The notes: a model not told the origin generated them from the sequence alone. A stretch of DNA of 64,000 nt from Gammaproteobacteria bacterium (GCA_030431775.1 JAUIHW010000002.1:62001-126000); one strand, 5' to 3'. Counted from the first letter of the stretch, positions 10,448-20,328 are shown. Numbers and translations: made by a program.

Positions 10448-11595
10448 GGCAGTTCAAGCTCATAGTTAATTCGGACCACGCAGGCCAGCATCAGGCAACT
10501 GACCAACAGGCTGCTACCACCGTAACTGAAGAATGGCAGGGTTAAACCTTTGGTTGGCAACAGGCCAACATTGACACCGATATTGATAAAGCTCTGGATG
10601 GCAAATAGCAGTGCAATTCCATAACCCAGATAGGCCGCAAAAAGATGACCACGACGCTCTGCCCGCTGCGCGATCAGCAGTATCCGCCAAACAAGCAACG
10701 CAAACAGACCGATAACAAATATTGCACCCATAAAACCGAGCTCTTCACCAACAATCGCAAATACAAAATCGGTATGCGCTTCCGGCAAATAGAAAAGCTT
10801 CTGAACGCTACGACCCAAACCCAGGCCAACCCATTCTCCTCGCCCAAAGGCAATCAGAGACTGCACCAACTGATACCCACTGCCGAACGGATCGGACCAC
10901 GGATCCAGAAACGCCGTAATTCGTTGCAGGCGATACGGTGACAACAGTGCCATGCAACCTACCGCCAGCAAACTGCTGCAAACCACCAAAAGAAAGTGCT
11001 GCAAGCGCACGCCGGCAAGAAAGAGCATTCCCAACACAGCTCCAAGCATCACCACGACTGCACCAAAATCGGGCTCCATGAGCAACATCACAATAAGTGT
11101 TGCCAGCACCAGCAATGGTTTGAGAAAACCCATCCAGTTTGTTCGAACATTTTTTTGATGCCGCACCAGATAGGCCGAGACGTAGGCAATCACACAGAAT
11201 TTGGCCAGTTCTGAGGCCTGTAGATTGAAGACTCCTAGTGCGATCCAGCGCTGACTGCCATTCACCTCGCGGCCAATTCCAGGGATCAGTACCACGAGCA
11301 GTAATACGAAGCCAAGACAGAGCAGGTGTCCGGAGTGTGCCCGCCAAGCACTGACGGGCACTTGAACGCCGACTATAAATATAATAAGCCCCAACCCCAT
11401 ATATAACAGTTGTCGCTTCACAAAATGCCAGGGGTCGGCGAACTGCTGGCCGGCAAACTCCATTGATGCAGATCCAAGCATTAGCAAGCCGGTTCCCAGC
11501 AGTAATAGCAGGCAATAGACAAGCAAGCGATCAACTCGACTTGCTGCACTCGGTGCCAGCGGCCCGCCTGCCGTTGCGCTTGCAGAGTCAGCCAA
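10429..11595 (-). CDS. ftsW: Septal peptidoglycan glycosyltransferase FtsW (TTG start)
   Basis: FtsW is the SEDS-family lipid II polymerase of the septum and works with FtsI. About ten membrane helices are visible, with SEDS signatures RWIALG, EPDFGAVVV, EAHTDFVFAIVGEE and the C-terminal FFSYGGSSLL. The longer frame opens at 11715 inside murD, but the probable start is TTG at 11595. The sequence AGGAGG (11602-11607) lies 6 bases before it, and the following residues give a normal short cytoplasmic tail before the first helix. The product is then 388 residues and the gene overlaps the murD stop by 8 bases. Confidence 0.95.
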   Translation of the reverse strand: MADSASATAGGPLAPSAASRVDRLLVYCLLLLLGTGLLMLGSASMEFAGQQFADPWHFVKRQLLYMGLGLIIFIVGVQVPVSAWRAHSGHLLCLGFVLLLVVLIPGIGREVNGSQRWIALGVFNLQASELAKFCVIAYVSAYLVRHQKNVRTNWMGFLKPLLVLATLIVMLLMEPDFGAVVVMLGAVLGMLFLAGVRLQHFLLVVCSSLLAVGCMALLSPYRLQRITAFLDPWSDPFGSGYQLVQSLIAFGRGEWVGLGLGRSVQKLFYLPEAHTDFVFAIVGEELGFMGAIFVIGLFALLVWRILLIAQRAERRGHLFAAYLGYGIALLFAIQSFINIGVNVGLLPTKGLTLPFFSYGGSSLLVSCLMLACVVRINYELELPCRTRS

Positions 11596-12967
11596 AGTCT
11601 GCCTCCTGATCTTGCAACTGCGCCTGTACGAGTTGTTTAAATACCTCGCCACGCTCTGCAAAATTAGCAAACATGTCAAAGCTCGCGCAGGCCGGTGAAA
11701 ACAGCACAAAATCACCAGGCTGGGCTGCGGCTACCGCTTCAATGACCGCTTCTCTAAGACCCGCCACGCGAACAATTTTTCCCGCCGTGCCCAGTGCCGC
11801 AACGATCTGTTCACGATCCTGCCCATAGACAACGACCCGGCGCGCATACTGACTTACCAGTGGGCGCAATTCAGTAAAATCAGCGCCTTTCCCAACACCA
11901 CCCAGAATGAGAATAATGTTTGCACGCTCGGCACTGCCGAAGCTTTTTAAAGCCGTCGCCGTGGCGCCAGTATTCGTGCCCTTGGAATCATTGATAAAGC
12001 GAACGCCCCGGCGCTCTGCAACCAACTCGCAGCGATGAGACAAACCGCTGAACTCTGCCAGAGACTCCAAAATGGCCGACTCAGGAATACCGATGGCTTG
12101 TGCGGCGGCAATTGCGGCAAGCGCATTGCCGGCATTGTGGCGACCCGCCAATGCCAAATCACTGGCAGTAAACAATTCACGATCACCGTGCCATAAGCTC
12201 AGCTTCTTGTCGCTTATTCGAAGGTGATAATCCGCTTGCTCACCAGGCTCCGAGGAGAAGGACACTGAATCGGCGATGTCGGCGGACGATGCTTCGAGCT
12301 GATCATGACCTATAACGCACACTTTCGCGCCCGCGAATATCCGCCGCTTGGCCGCCGCATAGTCGGCAAGACTCTGGTAACGGTCCATATGGTCGGCACT
12401 GACATTGAGCAGCACTGCCACATCAGCGTTTGGCGCCTGACTACGCTCCAGTTGAAAACTGGACAACTCAACGACATAGCAGTCTCGACTGGCGTCCAGT
12501 GCATCCAGCATCGGCAAACCAATATTACCGCAAAGCCCGACATTCCAGCCGGCACGCTCAGCCATATCGGCAACCCAACTGGCCACTGTGCTCTTTCCAT
12601 TGGAGCCGGTAATACACACCAGTGGCTGCGTTACCCGCTCCCGAAATAGATCAAGATCGCTGAATAAGCTGACCCCACATTCAATGGCTTCTCGAATGGG
12701 CGGCAGATCAAGAGAGATACCAGGGCTGACGATCAAATGACTGACACGTCGCAACACATCGATCGGCAGATCACCCAATATCAAGTCGACATCTCCGAAC
12801 TCGGCAAATACACGCTCTATACCCGGCGGAGCACTTCGCGTATCCAGCAGCAGAAATGGCCGGTTGTGCTTTTTCAGAAAGCGGGCGCACGACAGCCCAG
12901 TGGCCCCTACACCCACTATGGCGTAGCACTCGGCTGTCGGTTCAATATTGCTCGCTAATGCAGTCAT
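11588..12967 (-). CDS. murD: UDP-N-acetylmuramoyl-L-alanine--D-glutamate ligase MurD
   Basis: MurD adds D-Glu to UDP-MurNAc-L-Ala. The 459-residue product shows the N-terminal GVGATGLSCARFL, the P-loop ITGSNGKSTVASWV at about residue 115, the central NVSADHMDRY and the C-terminal INDSKGTNTGATATAL. The start is ATG at 12967, 2 bases after the mraY stop. The Shine-Dalgarno sequence for ftsW lies in its last codons, which links the two translations. Confidence 0.98.
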   Translation of the reverse strand: MTALASNIEPTAECYAIVGVGATGLSCARFLKKHNRPFLLLDTRSAPPGIERVFAEFGDVDLILGDLPIDVLRRVSHLIVSPGISLDLPPIREAIECGVSLFSDLDLFRERVTQPLVCITGSNGKSTVASWVADMAERAGWNVGLCGNIGLPMLDALDASRDCYVVELSSFQLERSQAPNADVAVLLNVSADHMDRYQSLADYAAAKRRIFAGAKVCVIGHDQLEASSADIADSVSFSSEPGEQADYHLRISDKKLSLWHGDRELFTASDLALAGRHNAGNALAAIAAAQAIGIPESAILESLAEFSGLSHRCELVAERRGVRFINDSKGTNTGATATALKSFGSAERANIILILGGVGKGADFTELRPLVSQYARRVVVYGQDREQIVAALGTAGKIVRVAGLREAVIEAVAAAQPGDFVLFSPACASFDMFANFAERGEVFKQLVQAQLQDQEADFG

Positions 12968-12969
12968 GT

Positions 12970-14052
12970 TTAACGTATTTTCAAGGTGGCCAGCCCGAAT
13001 AGAACGAGGATTACTGTAATAATCCAGAAGCGCACAATAACCCTGGGCTCTGGCCAGCCCTTAAGTTCAAAGTGATGGTGTATGGGCGCCATACGGAAAA
13101 TTCTTTTCCCGGTCAGTTTGAAAGAAGCGACCTGCAGGATCACTGATAAAGTTTCCATGACGAATACGCCGGCCATAATAAAAAACACAATTTCATGACG
13201 AGTGATCACCGCGATTGCTCCCAGAGCAGCACCGATTGCCAGGGCGCCAACGTCACCCATAAACACCTGAGCTGGATAGGTGTTGAACCACAGAAAGCCG
13301 AGCCCGGCACCGGCAAGAGCACCGCAGAAAACAATTAGCTCACCAGCTCCAGGAACATAACCGATGTGCAGGTACTCGGAAAATTCAACATGACCACTCA
13401 GATAGGCTATGGCTGCCAGAGCAGTTGCAATAAGCACGCTGGGCAATATTGCGAGCCCATCCAAACCATCCGTCAGGTTTACTGCATTACTGCTACCAAC
13501 AATGACCAAAAAGCTCAGCAGGACAAAGACCGGCCCGAGATCAATGATTACGTTCTTGAAAAAGGGGACGAAAAGCTGTGTCTCGACCGGATTTACCGCG
13601 GAGTGATACAAAAAAACGGCCGCTCCGAATCCACCAATGGATTGCCAGAAGAACTTCCAGCGGGCCGGCAGCCCACGGGAATCCTTTTCGATCACCTTGC
13701 GATAATCATCCACCCAACCGACGGCACCAAAAACAAAGGTTACGAACAGAACGGTCCAAACATAGCGATTGCCCAGATCACCCCACAAAAGAGTACTTAC
13801 GAAAACCCCGACCAGAATCAGCGCACCGCCCATTGTCGGTGTACCGCTCTTGCTGAAATGCGACTCCGGGCCATCCAGCCGTATCGTCTGTCCAACCTGA
13901 TGCATGTTCAGCCGTTGAATCATGAATGGCCCAACGATCAGAGTTATTGCCAAGGCTGTTAGTACGCTCAGGATGCCACGCAAGGTCAGATACTGAAAAA
14001 CCTGAAAGGCGTCGTACAGCTCAGCGAGATAGTTTGAGATATAAAGCAACAT
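12970..14052 (-). CDS. mraY: Phospho-N-acetylmuramoyl-pentapeptide transferase MraY
   Basis: MraY makes lipid I from UDP-MurNAc-pentapeptide and undecaprenyl phosphate at the inner membrane. The 360-residue product has about ten membrane helices. It carries the conserved loop motifs KSGTPTMGG, the DD pair in [10 protein letters not shown], the catalytic region [20 protein letters not shown] and the HHH segment in [13 protein letters not shown]. The length matches the 360 residues of the E. coli enzyme. It lies between murF and murD as in the standard dcw order. Confidence 0.99.
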   Translation of the reverse strand: MLLYISNYLAELYDAFQVFQYLTLRGILSVLTALAITLIVGPFMIQRLNMHQVGQTIRLDGPESHFSKSGTPTMGGALILVGVFVSTLLWGDLGNRYVWTVLFVTFVFGAVGWVDDYRKVIEKDSRGLPARWKFFWQSIGGFGAAVFLYHSAVNPVETQLFVPFFKNVIIDLGPVFVLLSFLVIVGSSNAVNLTDGLDGLAILPSVLIATALAAIAYLSGHVEFSEYLHIGYVPGAGELIVFCGALAGAGLGFLWFNTYPAQVFMGDVGALAIGAALGAIAVITRHEIVFFIMAGVFVMETLSVILQVASFKLTGKRIFRMAPIHHHFELKGWPEPRVIVRFWIITVILVLFGLATLKIR

Positions 14053-14058
14053 GGCGCA

Positions 14059-15432
14059 TCAAGTCTCCATCAGAGCGTGCACAAATTCTTCCATCGCGGC
14101 GGAGCGGGAACCTTTGACCAGCACCACGGCTGGAGTCTTCAGCTGTTGGACCAGTGTCTTGCAATAGTCAATGCCCTCAGGCTTGTTGGAAAAATGACGT
14201 GCGTTGCTACCAAAGGCATCGCAACTGAACTGTGTCAGGCTGCCCACACCCAGCAGATAGTCCACCCCAGCTTGCAGAGCATACTGCCCAATCTCGGTAT
14301 GCAGGAGTTCCGTTTCCGCACCAAGCTCTGCCATTTCACCCAACACCAGAACGCGGGTTCCGCGACTGTCTGCGAGCACATCGATTGCGGCCTTGACCGA
14401 TGCTGGATTAGCGTTGTAACTGTCATCAATAATGCTTGCCCCAGCGAAACCAGCGCTACACTGCAGTCTCTGACTAAAACCCTGGTACGCTTCAAGGCCT
14501 GCAACAACGGAAGTCATTGGCGCGCCCACGGCAAACGCACAGGCCGCTGCGGCTAAGGCATTCACAGTTGAGTGCCGACCCGGCACCTTAAGCTGTACAG
14601 TTGCTTGCTCACCACTAAAACCAATTCTGAATCGATAGCATACGCCTGATTCACTTTCTACTTTTTCAACTGCGCTGCCGGTTACTGTGGCATCGGACTG
14701 CTGACATGAGAATGTCAGACAAGTCTGGCCACGCAATTTATCAGTCATGCTTCGGGTATATGAATTGTCCAGGTTGATGACGGCGGCACCTTCAGCGGGC
14801 AGACTTGTGTATATCTCCGCTTTGGTCTCCGCAATCTGCTCCAAGGAACCAATACTTTCAAGATGCGCAGGTGCTACGGTTGTCACCAAGGCGACGTCTG
14901 GCCGCACAATCCGGTTTAAATAGTCAATATCGCCCTTTCTGCCAGCACCCAGTTCAATCACCGCGTAATCATGGTCCTCATCAAGCCTCAACAGAGTGAG
15001 CGGTACTCCAATTTCATTATTCAGATTGCCGCGGGTGGCCATCACCGAGCCAAGCTGCGATAAAATCGAACTAAGCATTTCCTTACAGCTTGTTTTTCCG
15101 ACACTGCCCGTCAAGGCGATAATCGGCTTCGAAAATTCCTGTCGCTGAAGTGCAGCGATATCCGCCAGTGCCCGCTGTGTATCGGAGACCTGCAGCTGAG
15201 GCAAATCCAGCTCCTGAGCCACCTCCTGAACCACAGCCGCACACGCTCCAGCGTCTTGCGCTTGAATAAGAAACCGCTCGGCATCAAAGTTCTGCCCTTT
15301 AAGCGCGACAAACAAGTCTCCCTTTTTCAGGGTTCTGGTATCTGTCGAGACGCTGCTGCAGTGCACGTCCCGGCCGTGCAAGCTCCCGCCACCAAACTCA
15401 AGCAACTCGCTGAGCGCAAATGAACGCATCAT
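14059..15432 (-). CDS. murF: UDP-MurNAc-tripeptide--D-alanyl-D-alanine ligase MurF
   Basis: MurF adds D-Ala-D-Ala, the product of Ddl, to complete the stem pentapeptide. The 457-residue protein has an N-terminal substrate domain, the P-loop ALTGSVGKTSCKEML at about residue 105, NLNNEIGVP, and the C-terminal motifs DDSYNANP and VLVLGEMAELG. It overlaps murE by 4 bases and ends 6 bases before mraY. Confidence 0.98.
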   Translation of the reverse strand: MMRSFALSELLEFGGGSLHGRDVHCSSVSTDTRTLKKGDLFVALKGQNFDAERFLIQAQDAGACAAVVQEVAQELDLPQLQVSDTQRALADIAALQRQEFSKPIIALTGSVGKTSCKEMLSSILSQLGSVMATRGNLNNEIGVPLTLLRLDEDHDYAVIELGAGRKGDIDYLNRIVRPDVALVTTVAPAHLESIGSLEQIAETKAEIYTSLPAEGAAVINLDNSYTRSMTDKLRGQTCLTFSCQQSDATVTGSAVEKVESESGVCYRFRIGFSGEQATVQLKVPGRHSTVNALAAAACAFAVGAPMTSVVAGLEAYQGFSQRLQCSAGFAGASIIDDSYNANPASVKAAIDVLADSRGTRVLVLGEMAELGAETELLHTEIGQYALQAGVDYLLGVGSLTQFSCDAFGSNARHFSNKPEGIDYCKTLVQQLKTPAVVLVKGSRSAAMEEFVHALMET

Positions 15433-16931
15433 GGCGCACCCGCCACGCGTGATTGGCGTTGCTTGAGAAAGCCCTGGGCAATCCGCCGATCGTCAAAAGC
15501 CTTTTTTTCCGTACCGATCAGTTGATAGGTCTCGTGGCCTTTCCCGGCAATCACCAACCAGTCGCCGTCATTTGCCAGACCGACTGCCTGCTGTATAGCC
15601 CGTTCCCGATCAGCATGAATAAGCACTTTTTCCTGTCGTTGCTGTTCGCTAAAACCATCCATGATGTCAGCAATAATTTGATCAGGGTCTTCTGTTCGCG
15701 GGTTATCACTGGTCACCACACAGTGATCGGCATACCGGGCGGCGGCCTGCGCCATTTGCGGCCTCTTTCCGCGATCACGGTCTCCACCGCAACCAAACAC
15801 GAGCCACAGTTTACCCGCGCAGTGCCCACGCACTGCCTGGAGCACCTGGGCAAGCGCATCCGGCGTATGCGCGTAATCGACAATGATTCGTGGCCAGCTC
15901 TTAGTATTGAGCAGATGCATTCGACCGGGTACGGTCTCAAGTTCACCCAACGCAGCCAGTACTTGGGCAAACTCGAAGCCTTGTAAGCATTGCGCTGCCA
16001 GAACAGCCAAGGCGTTTTGCAGATTGAAGCGCCCTATTAACGGCAATTGCAGGGACCCGTGCCCCCAGGGAGTGTGAACATTGGCTGAAATACCGGTTTC
16101 GCTCAAGCTGATGTCGGTCGCGTAGAGTTCCGAGCTTGGCGAACCCAGTGAATACCCCAGAATATGCCCGCTGAATCGAGCTGCGGAACGCAACTTGGTG
16201 GCATATTCATCGTCATCATTAATCACGACATGTCGCAAACCCGGATGCTGAAACAGCCTGGCCTTGGCCTGGCCGTACTCTTCAAAGCTGTTGTGGTAGT
16301 CCAGATGGTCTCTTGACAGGTTGGTAAAAACCGCGGTGTGCACGGGCAAACCGTCCAGGCGGCCTTGGTCCAGGGCGTGAGAAGAGGCTTCCATGGCAAC
16401 CATCGAACAGCCATCTGAACGCAACTGGGCTACTATCCTGTGCATGCTGAAGACGTCCGGCGTCGTCAAGCCGGTATCCTGATAGTCTGGCGGCACCCCC
16501 CATCCCAAAGTACCGACCACAGCACAACGCTTTTGCAAACGATTACTGACCTGCGCAATATTGACCGCACAACTGGTTTTACCATTGGTACCTGTCACGG
16601 CCAGCACTTTCGGCTCATTAGCCGCCGTTCCATAAAAGCCGGCTGCCAGTTTTCCGAGTTGCTTGCGTAAATTGTGAACCGCCACAGCAGTAAACTGAGA
16701 AGGCAACTCGGGAAGTGGCTCGGCGCCGTCATGAACCAGCGCTACCGCACCATTGGCAAGCGCCTCATCAAGATGCCGTAATCCATGTTCTCTACTACCC
16801 TGCAGGGCAAAAAACGCCGCGCCAGGAGTGACCGCGCGGGAGTCCATTGTGATACCAGACAGCTCGCAATCGCCACTTCCTGTAACCTCACAGCCGTTCA
16901 GTAATTTACTGAGCAATACAGGCTGATTCAT
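15429..16931 (-). CDS. murE: UDP-MurNAc-L-Ala-D-Glu--2,6-diaminopimelate ligase MurE
   Basis: MurE adds the third stem-peptide residue. The 500-residue product has the P-loop VTGTNGKTSCAVN at about residue 116, NLSRDHLDYH in the central domain and DYAHTPDALAQVL at the start of the C-terminal domain. The amino-acid selection motif reads DNPR (SDNPRTEDP). In this family DNPR marks meso-diaminopimelate specificity, as expected for a Gram-negative wall. The start is ATG at 16931, 2 bases after the ftsI stop. Confidence 0.98.
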   Translation of the reverse strand: MNQPVLLSKLLNGCEVTGSGDCELSGITMDSRAVTPGAAFFALQGSREHGLRHLDEALANGAVALVHDGAEPLPELPSQFTAVAVHNLRKQLGKLAAGFYGTAANEPKVLAVTGTNGKTSCAVNIAQVSNRLQKRCAVVGTLGWGVPPDYQDTGLTTPDVFSMHRIVAQLRSDGCSMVAMEASSHALDQGRLDGLPVHTAVFTNLSRDHLDYHNSFEEYGQAKARLFQHPGLRHVVINDDDEYATKLRSAARFSGHILGYSLGSPSSELYATDISLSETGISANVHTPWGHGSLQLPLIGRFNLQNALAVLAAQCLQGFEFAQVLAALGELETVPGRMHLLNTKSWPRIIVDYAHTPDALAQVLQAVRGHCAGKLWLVFGCGGDRDRGKRPQMAQAAARYADHCVVTSDNPRTEDPDQIIADIMDGFSEQQRQEKVLIHADRERAIQQAVGLANDGDWLVIAGKGHETYQLIGTEKKAFDDRRIAQGFLKQRQSRVAGAP

Positions 16932-16933
16932 AC

Positions 16934-18610
16934 TCAGTGCGCCTCGACAAAGCGTACCTGATCAGGCACAACATTCAGCAAACGCAGGCTTTCCCCGACG
17001 ACTCTGGAGAACACCGGTGCCGCAACTTCACCTCCGTAATACGTTCCGGATCGAGGGTTATCAATAACAACTGCCGCTGCAATGCGAGGCTTACCTACCG
17101 GCGCAAAACCGGCAAATACAGCGACATATTTATCGCCTTCATAACCATGCTCGCCCAAGCGATGTAAGGTTCCGGTCTTTCCGGCAACCGAATAACTTTC
17201 CATGTCCGCGAGAGTTGCCGTTCCACCCTGATCACTGGTGTGGGCCAGCATGGCTGTAATTTGACGAGTAATCTCTGACGAGACTACGCGCTGGCTGTAG
17301 ACCTCCCCGGACACCCGAACAAGCGACACATCCTTGCGCATACCATCATTGGCCAGCACGCTGTACACCTGGGCAAGCTGCAATGGGGTCATCGCAACAC
17401 CATAGCCGTAGGCCATAGTCACTGTCTGCAGCGGGTGCCAGCTGGTGTGATCGGGCAGCAGGCCAAAGCTCTCACCTGGAAAACCGGTTGCCAGAGACTG
17501 ACCCACTCCAAAACGCTGCATAACATTTCGTATGCGGTCTCCGCCCACATCAAGCGCAATGCGCGTAGTGCCAACCTGACTGCTTTTCTTCAGGATTCCA
17601 GCCATGCTTAACTCGCCATAATCCTGCATATCAGTAAGCAGCTTACCTTCCACATTGATATAGCCAGGCGAGGTATTTATCACCGAATGCTGGTCATACA
17701 GGCCGCTCTCCAATGCGGCAACCATGGTCAGTGGCTTCATTGTGGAACCGGGCTCAACAACGTCGGTGATTGCCCGGTTACGAACTTGCTCTGGGCGCAG
17801 GCTCTGTCGTTGGTTTGGGTTATACGATGGCTCGTTGACCAAGGCAAGGACCTCATTGGTCTGCACATCCAGCAGCACCATAGAACCCGAGACGGCATTA
17901 AATTTTGCTACAGCCGCTTTAAGCTCCTTATAGGCGTAATACTGCAGACGCAAATCGATACTTAGTTGCAGGTCCTGACCGTGTTTTACTTCCTCAACGC
18001 TGTCGATATGCTGAATGATTTTGCCGCCACGACTTTTTAGCACCCGCTGGGAACCGGAACGACCGCGTAATAAGGAGTCGTAGGTCCACTCCAGGCCGTC
18101 CACGCCGCGCTGTTCGGTATCGGTAAAGCCAATCAGATGAGCGGCCACATCCGCGGCCGGGTAGAAGCGCTTGTATTCAGTTTGTGAATACAAGCCTGGA
18201 ATTCCCTGATCGAGTAGTGAGTTTGCCTGGGACGGGGCCAAATGGCGCTTTACATACATGAAGTCACGATTGGCCATTCGGCTTAGCCGTTTGGCAAGAT
18301 GTGATTCATCCAGTTGCAATGCGGTCGCCAGCGTTGGCAGGTAGCGCTGGTCGAATTGGCCAGGATCCAGCCATAACGATTTTACTGGTGTGCTGATAGC
18401 AAGCGGTCGGCCCTGCCGGTCACTGATCATACCGCGATAGGCAATATTGGCAATGGTACGCACAGAGCGCGCATCACCAGCGGCCTGCAGGGTCTCCACC
18501 TCGCGTATCTGGAGGCCAAGCAGGCGAAGTATTAGAAGCGCCACAAGCAACAACATGACGGCGCGGACTGCCGTCGTACGCCAAGTGTATTGCGGCGTCA
18601 CTTCGTTCAC
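16934..18610 (-). CDS. ftsI: Septal peptidoglycan transpeptidase FtsI (PBP3) with SSQ in place of SxN
   Basis: FtsI cross-links septal peptidoglycan as the partner of FtsW. The 558-residue class B penicillin-binding protein has one N-terminal membrane helix (about residues 14-33), a pedestal domain and a C-terminal transpeptidase domain. The catalytic serine motif is S289-T-M-K292 and the third motif is K478-T-G480. The second motif, normally SxN (SSN in E. coli PBP3), reads S343-S344-Q345. The codon is CAG, and the flanking residues KKSS and VGT are otherwise conserved. Everything else looks functional. It overlaps ftsL by 4 bases. Confidence 0.97.
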   Translation of the reverse strand: MNEVTPQYTWRTTAVRAVMLLLVALLILRLLGLQIREVETLQAAGDARSVRTIANIAYRGMISDRQGRPLAISTPVKSLWLDPGQFDQRYLPTLATALQLDESHLAKRLSRMANRDFMYVKRHLAPSQANSLLDQGIPGLYSQTEYKRFYPAADVAAHLIGFTDTEQRGVDGLEWTYDSLLRGRSGSQRVLKSRGGKIIQHIDSVEEVKHGQDLQLSIDLRLQYYAYKELKAAVAKFNAVSGSMVLLDVQTNEVLALVNEPSYNPNQRQSLRPEQVRNRAITDVVEPGSTMKPLTMVAALESGLYDQHSVINTSPGYINVEGKLLTDMQDYGELSMAGILKKSSQVGTTRIALDVGGDRIRNVMQRFGVGQSLATGFPGESFGLLPDHTSWHPLQTVTMAYGYGVAMTPLQLAQVYSVLANDGMRKDVSLVRVSGEVYSQRVVSSEITRQITAMLAHTSDQGGTATLADMESYSVAGKTGTLHRLGEHGYEGDKYVAVFAGFAPVGKPRIAAAVVIDNPRSGTYYGGEVAAPVFSRVVGESLRLLNVVPDQVRFVEAH

Positions 18611-18936
18611 TTCAAATGCACCGCCACCGTCTCTTCAACACCAGGAATTTGCATGCTCAACTGTTGGGCAGCCGTGTGCTCGACCCGCACATGGGCTGAA
18701 AAAGCGCCCTCCTCCACCAGAAGCTGACGCCATTGCGACTGCAGGCTGCCTACCTCCTGTTGCAGGGTTTGCAGCTCATGAAACAGCTGGCGCGATTTGT
18801 AACTGTTGAAGATCACAGCGAATGCACTGAGCAGCACCATGGCCCCCAGGAGAAGATGTGCTGGCTTGGTCAGCTCCAGTATCACTTCTCTCAATCGCTT
18901 TACAGTTAGCTGTGGTTTGCGGATTAATACAATCAT
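18607..18936 (-). CDS. ftsL: Cell division protein FtsL
   Basis: FtsL is a small bitopic protein that forms the FtsQLB complex and controls FtsWI activity. A cytoplasmic tail of about 27 residues precedes one membrane helix (LLLGAMVLLSAFAVIF) and a periplasmic leucine-zipper coiled coil. The chosen ATG at 18936 gives 109 residues and has GAGAG a few bases upstream. A TTG at 18966 would add ten residues and overlap rsmH. Identity rests on architecture and position between rsmH and ftsI, as FtsL sequences diverge strongly. Confidence 0.92.
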   Translation of the reverse strand: MIVLIRKPQLTVKRLREVILELTKPAHLLLGAMVLLSAFAVIFNSYKSRQLFHELQTLQQEVGSLQSQWRQLLVEEGAFSAHVRVEHTAAQQLSMQIPGVEETVAVHLK

Positions 18937-18946
18937 CTGTTCTCTC

Positions 18947-19879
18947 TCAAGCCGCTTTTTCAGCAACTCTCATTACAGCGCTGCGCGCTCTTCTGTTACG
19001 TAATACTTCCTCCGCCGTGCAGCGGGTCGCCTTACCGACAAGACGCAGCTTCGGAATCGACAATGGCTCATCGCGCAGCGGAATATTTTTTGGCAGCGTA
19101 CTTTTCGGCGGGCGCGACGCATCCCGCATGAATCGCTTCGCGATTCGATCTTCCAGTGAATGAAAACTGATAACCACCAGACGGCCACGAGAACCCAATA
19201 AGTCAGGCACGGCGCTTAACGCTTCTTCCAGTTCACTCAACTCATGATTAATGAAGATACGAATTGCCTGAAATGAGCGGGTTGCCGGGTGTTTGTCTTT
19301 CTCCCAACGCGGATGAGCCTGCTTGATAATCTCAGCCAACTGCACCGTTGTGCTCAGTGTCTCCCTGCTTCGAGCGTCGACAATGGCCGCTGCAATGCGC
19401 CGTGCAAAGCGCTCTTCGCCATAATCCTTAAGCACCCTCGCCAATTCCTGTTCATCGACTTCGGCCAGCCAATCAGCAGCACTGATGCCCTGCTCCGGAT
19501 TCATGCGCATGTCCAACGGGCCATCCTGAAGAAAACTGAAGCCACGTTCAGCCGCATCCAGCTGCGGCGATGACATTCCCAGGTCAAGCAGTATTCCGGC
19601 CAGCTTTCCTGCAATGTGCTGCTGATCAGCGAGGGATTTCATACCAGTGAACGAACCTCGGTGAATTGCAAACCGCCGGTCCGCCCGGGCCAGCTCAGCG
19701 CCCACAGTGACCGCTTGTGGGTCTTTATCAAAGGCGTGCAATCGGCCGTGGCTGTTCAGTCGCTGCAATATTCCCTGCGCATGACCACCGCGACCAAAAG
19801 TGCCATCGATATACACACCAGACTCATCCCATACCAAAGCATCGCAGGCTTCCTTTCGCAGTACAGTAGCGTGCTCCAT
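18947..19879 (-). CDS. rsmH: 16S rRNA (cytosine-1402-N4)-methyltransferase RsmH
   Basis: RsmH (MraW) methylates N4 of C1402 in the decoding centre, with S-adenosylmethionine as donor. The 310-residue product contains DGTFGRGGHAQGIL near residue 28 (SAM site), LLDLGMSSPQLD, the segment RGFSFLQDGPLDMRM, and the C-terminal VISFHSLEDRIAKRFM. The start codon overlaps the mraZ stop by one base. RsmI (21015-21890), which makes the 2'-O-methyl at the same nucleotide, lies just beyond rnpB. Confidence 0.98.
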   Translation of the reverse strand: MEHATVLRKEACDALVWDESGVYIDGTFGRGGHAQGILQRLNSHGRLHAFDKDPQAVTVGAELARADRRFAIHRGSFTGMKSLADQQHIAGKLAGILLDLGMSSPQLDAAERGFSFLQDGPLDMRMNPEQGISAADWLAEVDEQELARVLKDYGEERFARRIAAAIVDARSRETLSTTVQLAEIIKQAHPRWEKDKHPATRSFQAIRIFINHELSELEEALSAVPDLLGSRGRLVVISFHSLEDRIAKRFMRDASRPPKSTLPKNIPLRDEPLSIPKLRLVGKATRCTAEEVLRNRRARSAVMRVAEKAA

Positions 19880-20328
19880 CAGTACGATATTCCTTCCAGC
19901 GATACGCGCGATGCCGGGTTTCTGAGCAGTGCCTGACGAGACTGCTCGGCCTGCTCATGTGCCTGCTGGCTCCAAACTTCAATCTTGTTGCCCATGCCAC
20001 GAATAATCAGTTTCTTTTGCATCTGCCCGGTTTTGCGCAAATAAGGCGGAACCACCATGCGCCCACTGCCGTCAACGTCCACCTGCTGAGCATTTCCCAT
20101 CAGGATCTGCCCAAAGGCCTTCACGACTTCGTCGGTATTCGGTCTGGCCAAATAGTTGTCGATCACGTCACTCCATTGCGTGCCCGTATATATCAACAAA
20201 CAGTCTTGCATCGGATCTGATGTCATCATCAAAGACGCGTTGTCACCAGCCAGCTGTTCGCGCAGGGTTCCTGGCAGCGTGAATCGCCCTTTCGCATCCA
20301 TGCTGACTTCAAATGAACCTAGAAACAT
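19879..20328 (-). CDS. mraZ: Transcriptional regulator MraZ
   Basis: MraZ is a ring-forming DNA-binding protein that represses its own dcw promoter. The 149-residue product has two SpoVT/AbrB-like halves; the first starts with FLGSFEVSMDAKGRFTLP and the second contains VDGSGRMVVPPYLR. The matched DRGRxxLP-type motifs appear as DAKGRFTLP and DGSGRMVVP. Its probable binding site, repeats spaced by 10 bp, lies upstream at 20466-20500. It is the first gene of the division operon. Confidence 0.98.
   Translation of the reverse strand: MFLGSFEVSMDAKGRFTLPGTLREQLAGDNASLMMTSDPMQDCLLIYTGTQWSDVIDNYLARPNTDEVVKAFGQILMGNAQQVDVDGSGRMVVPPYLRKTGQMQKKLIIRGMGNKIEVWSQQAHEQAEQSRQALLRNPASRVSLEGISY

Noticed and set aside
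10808-11515. 235-codon minus-strand frame within ftsW
   Set aside because: It is a shifted frame of ftsW, which has clear SEDS motifs; no homology was seen in the alternative.
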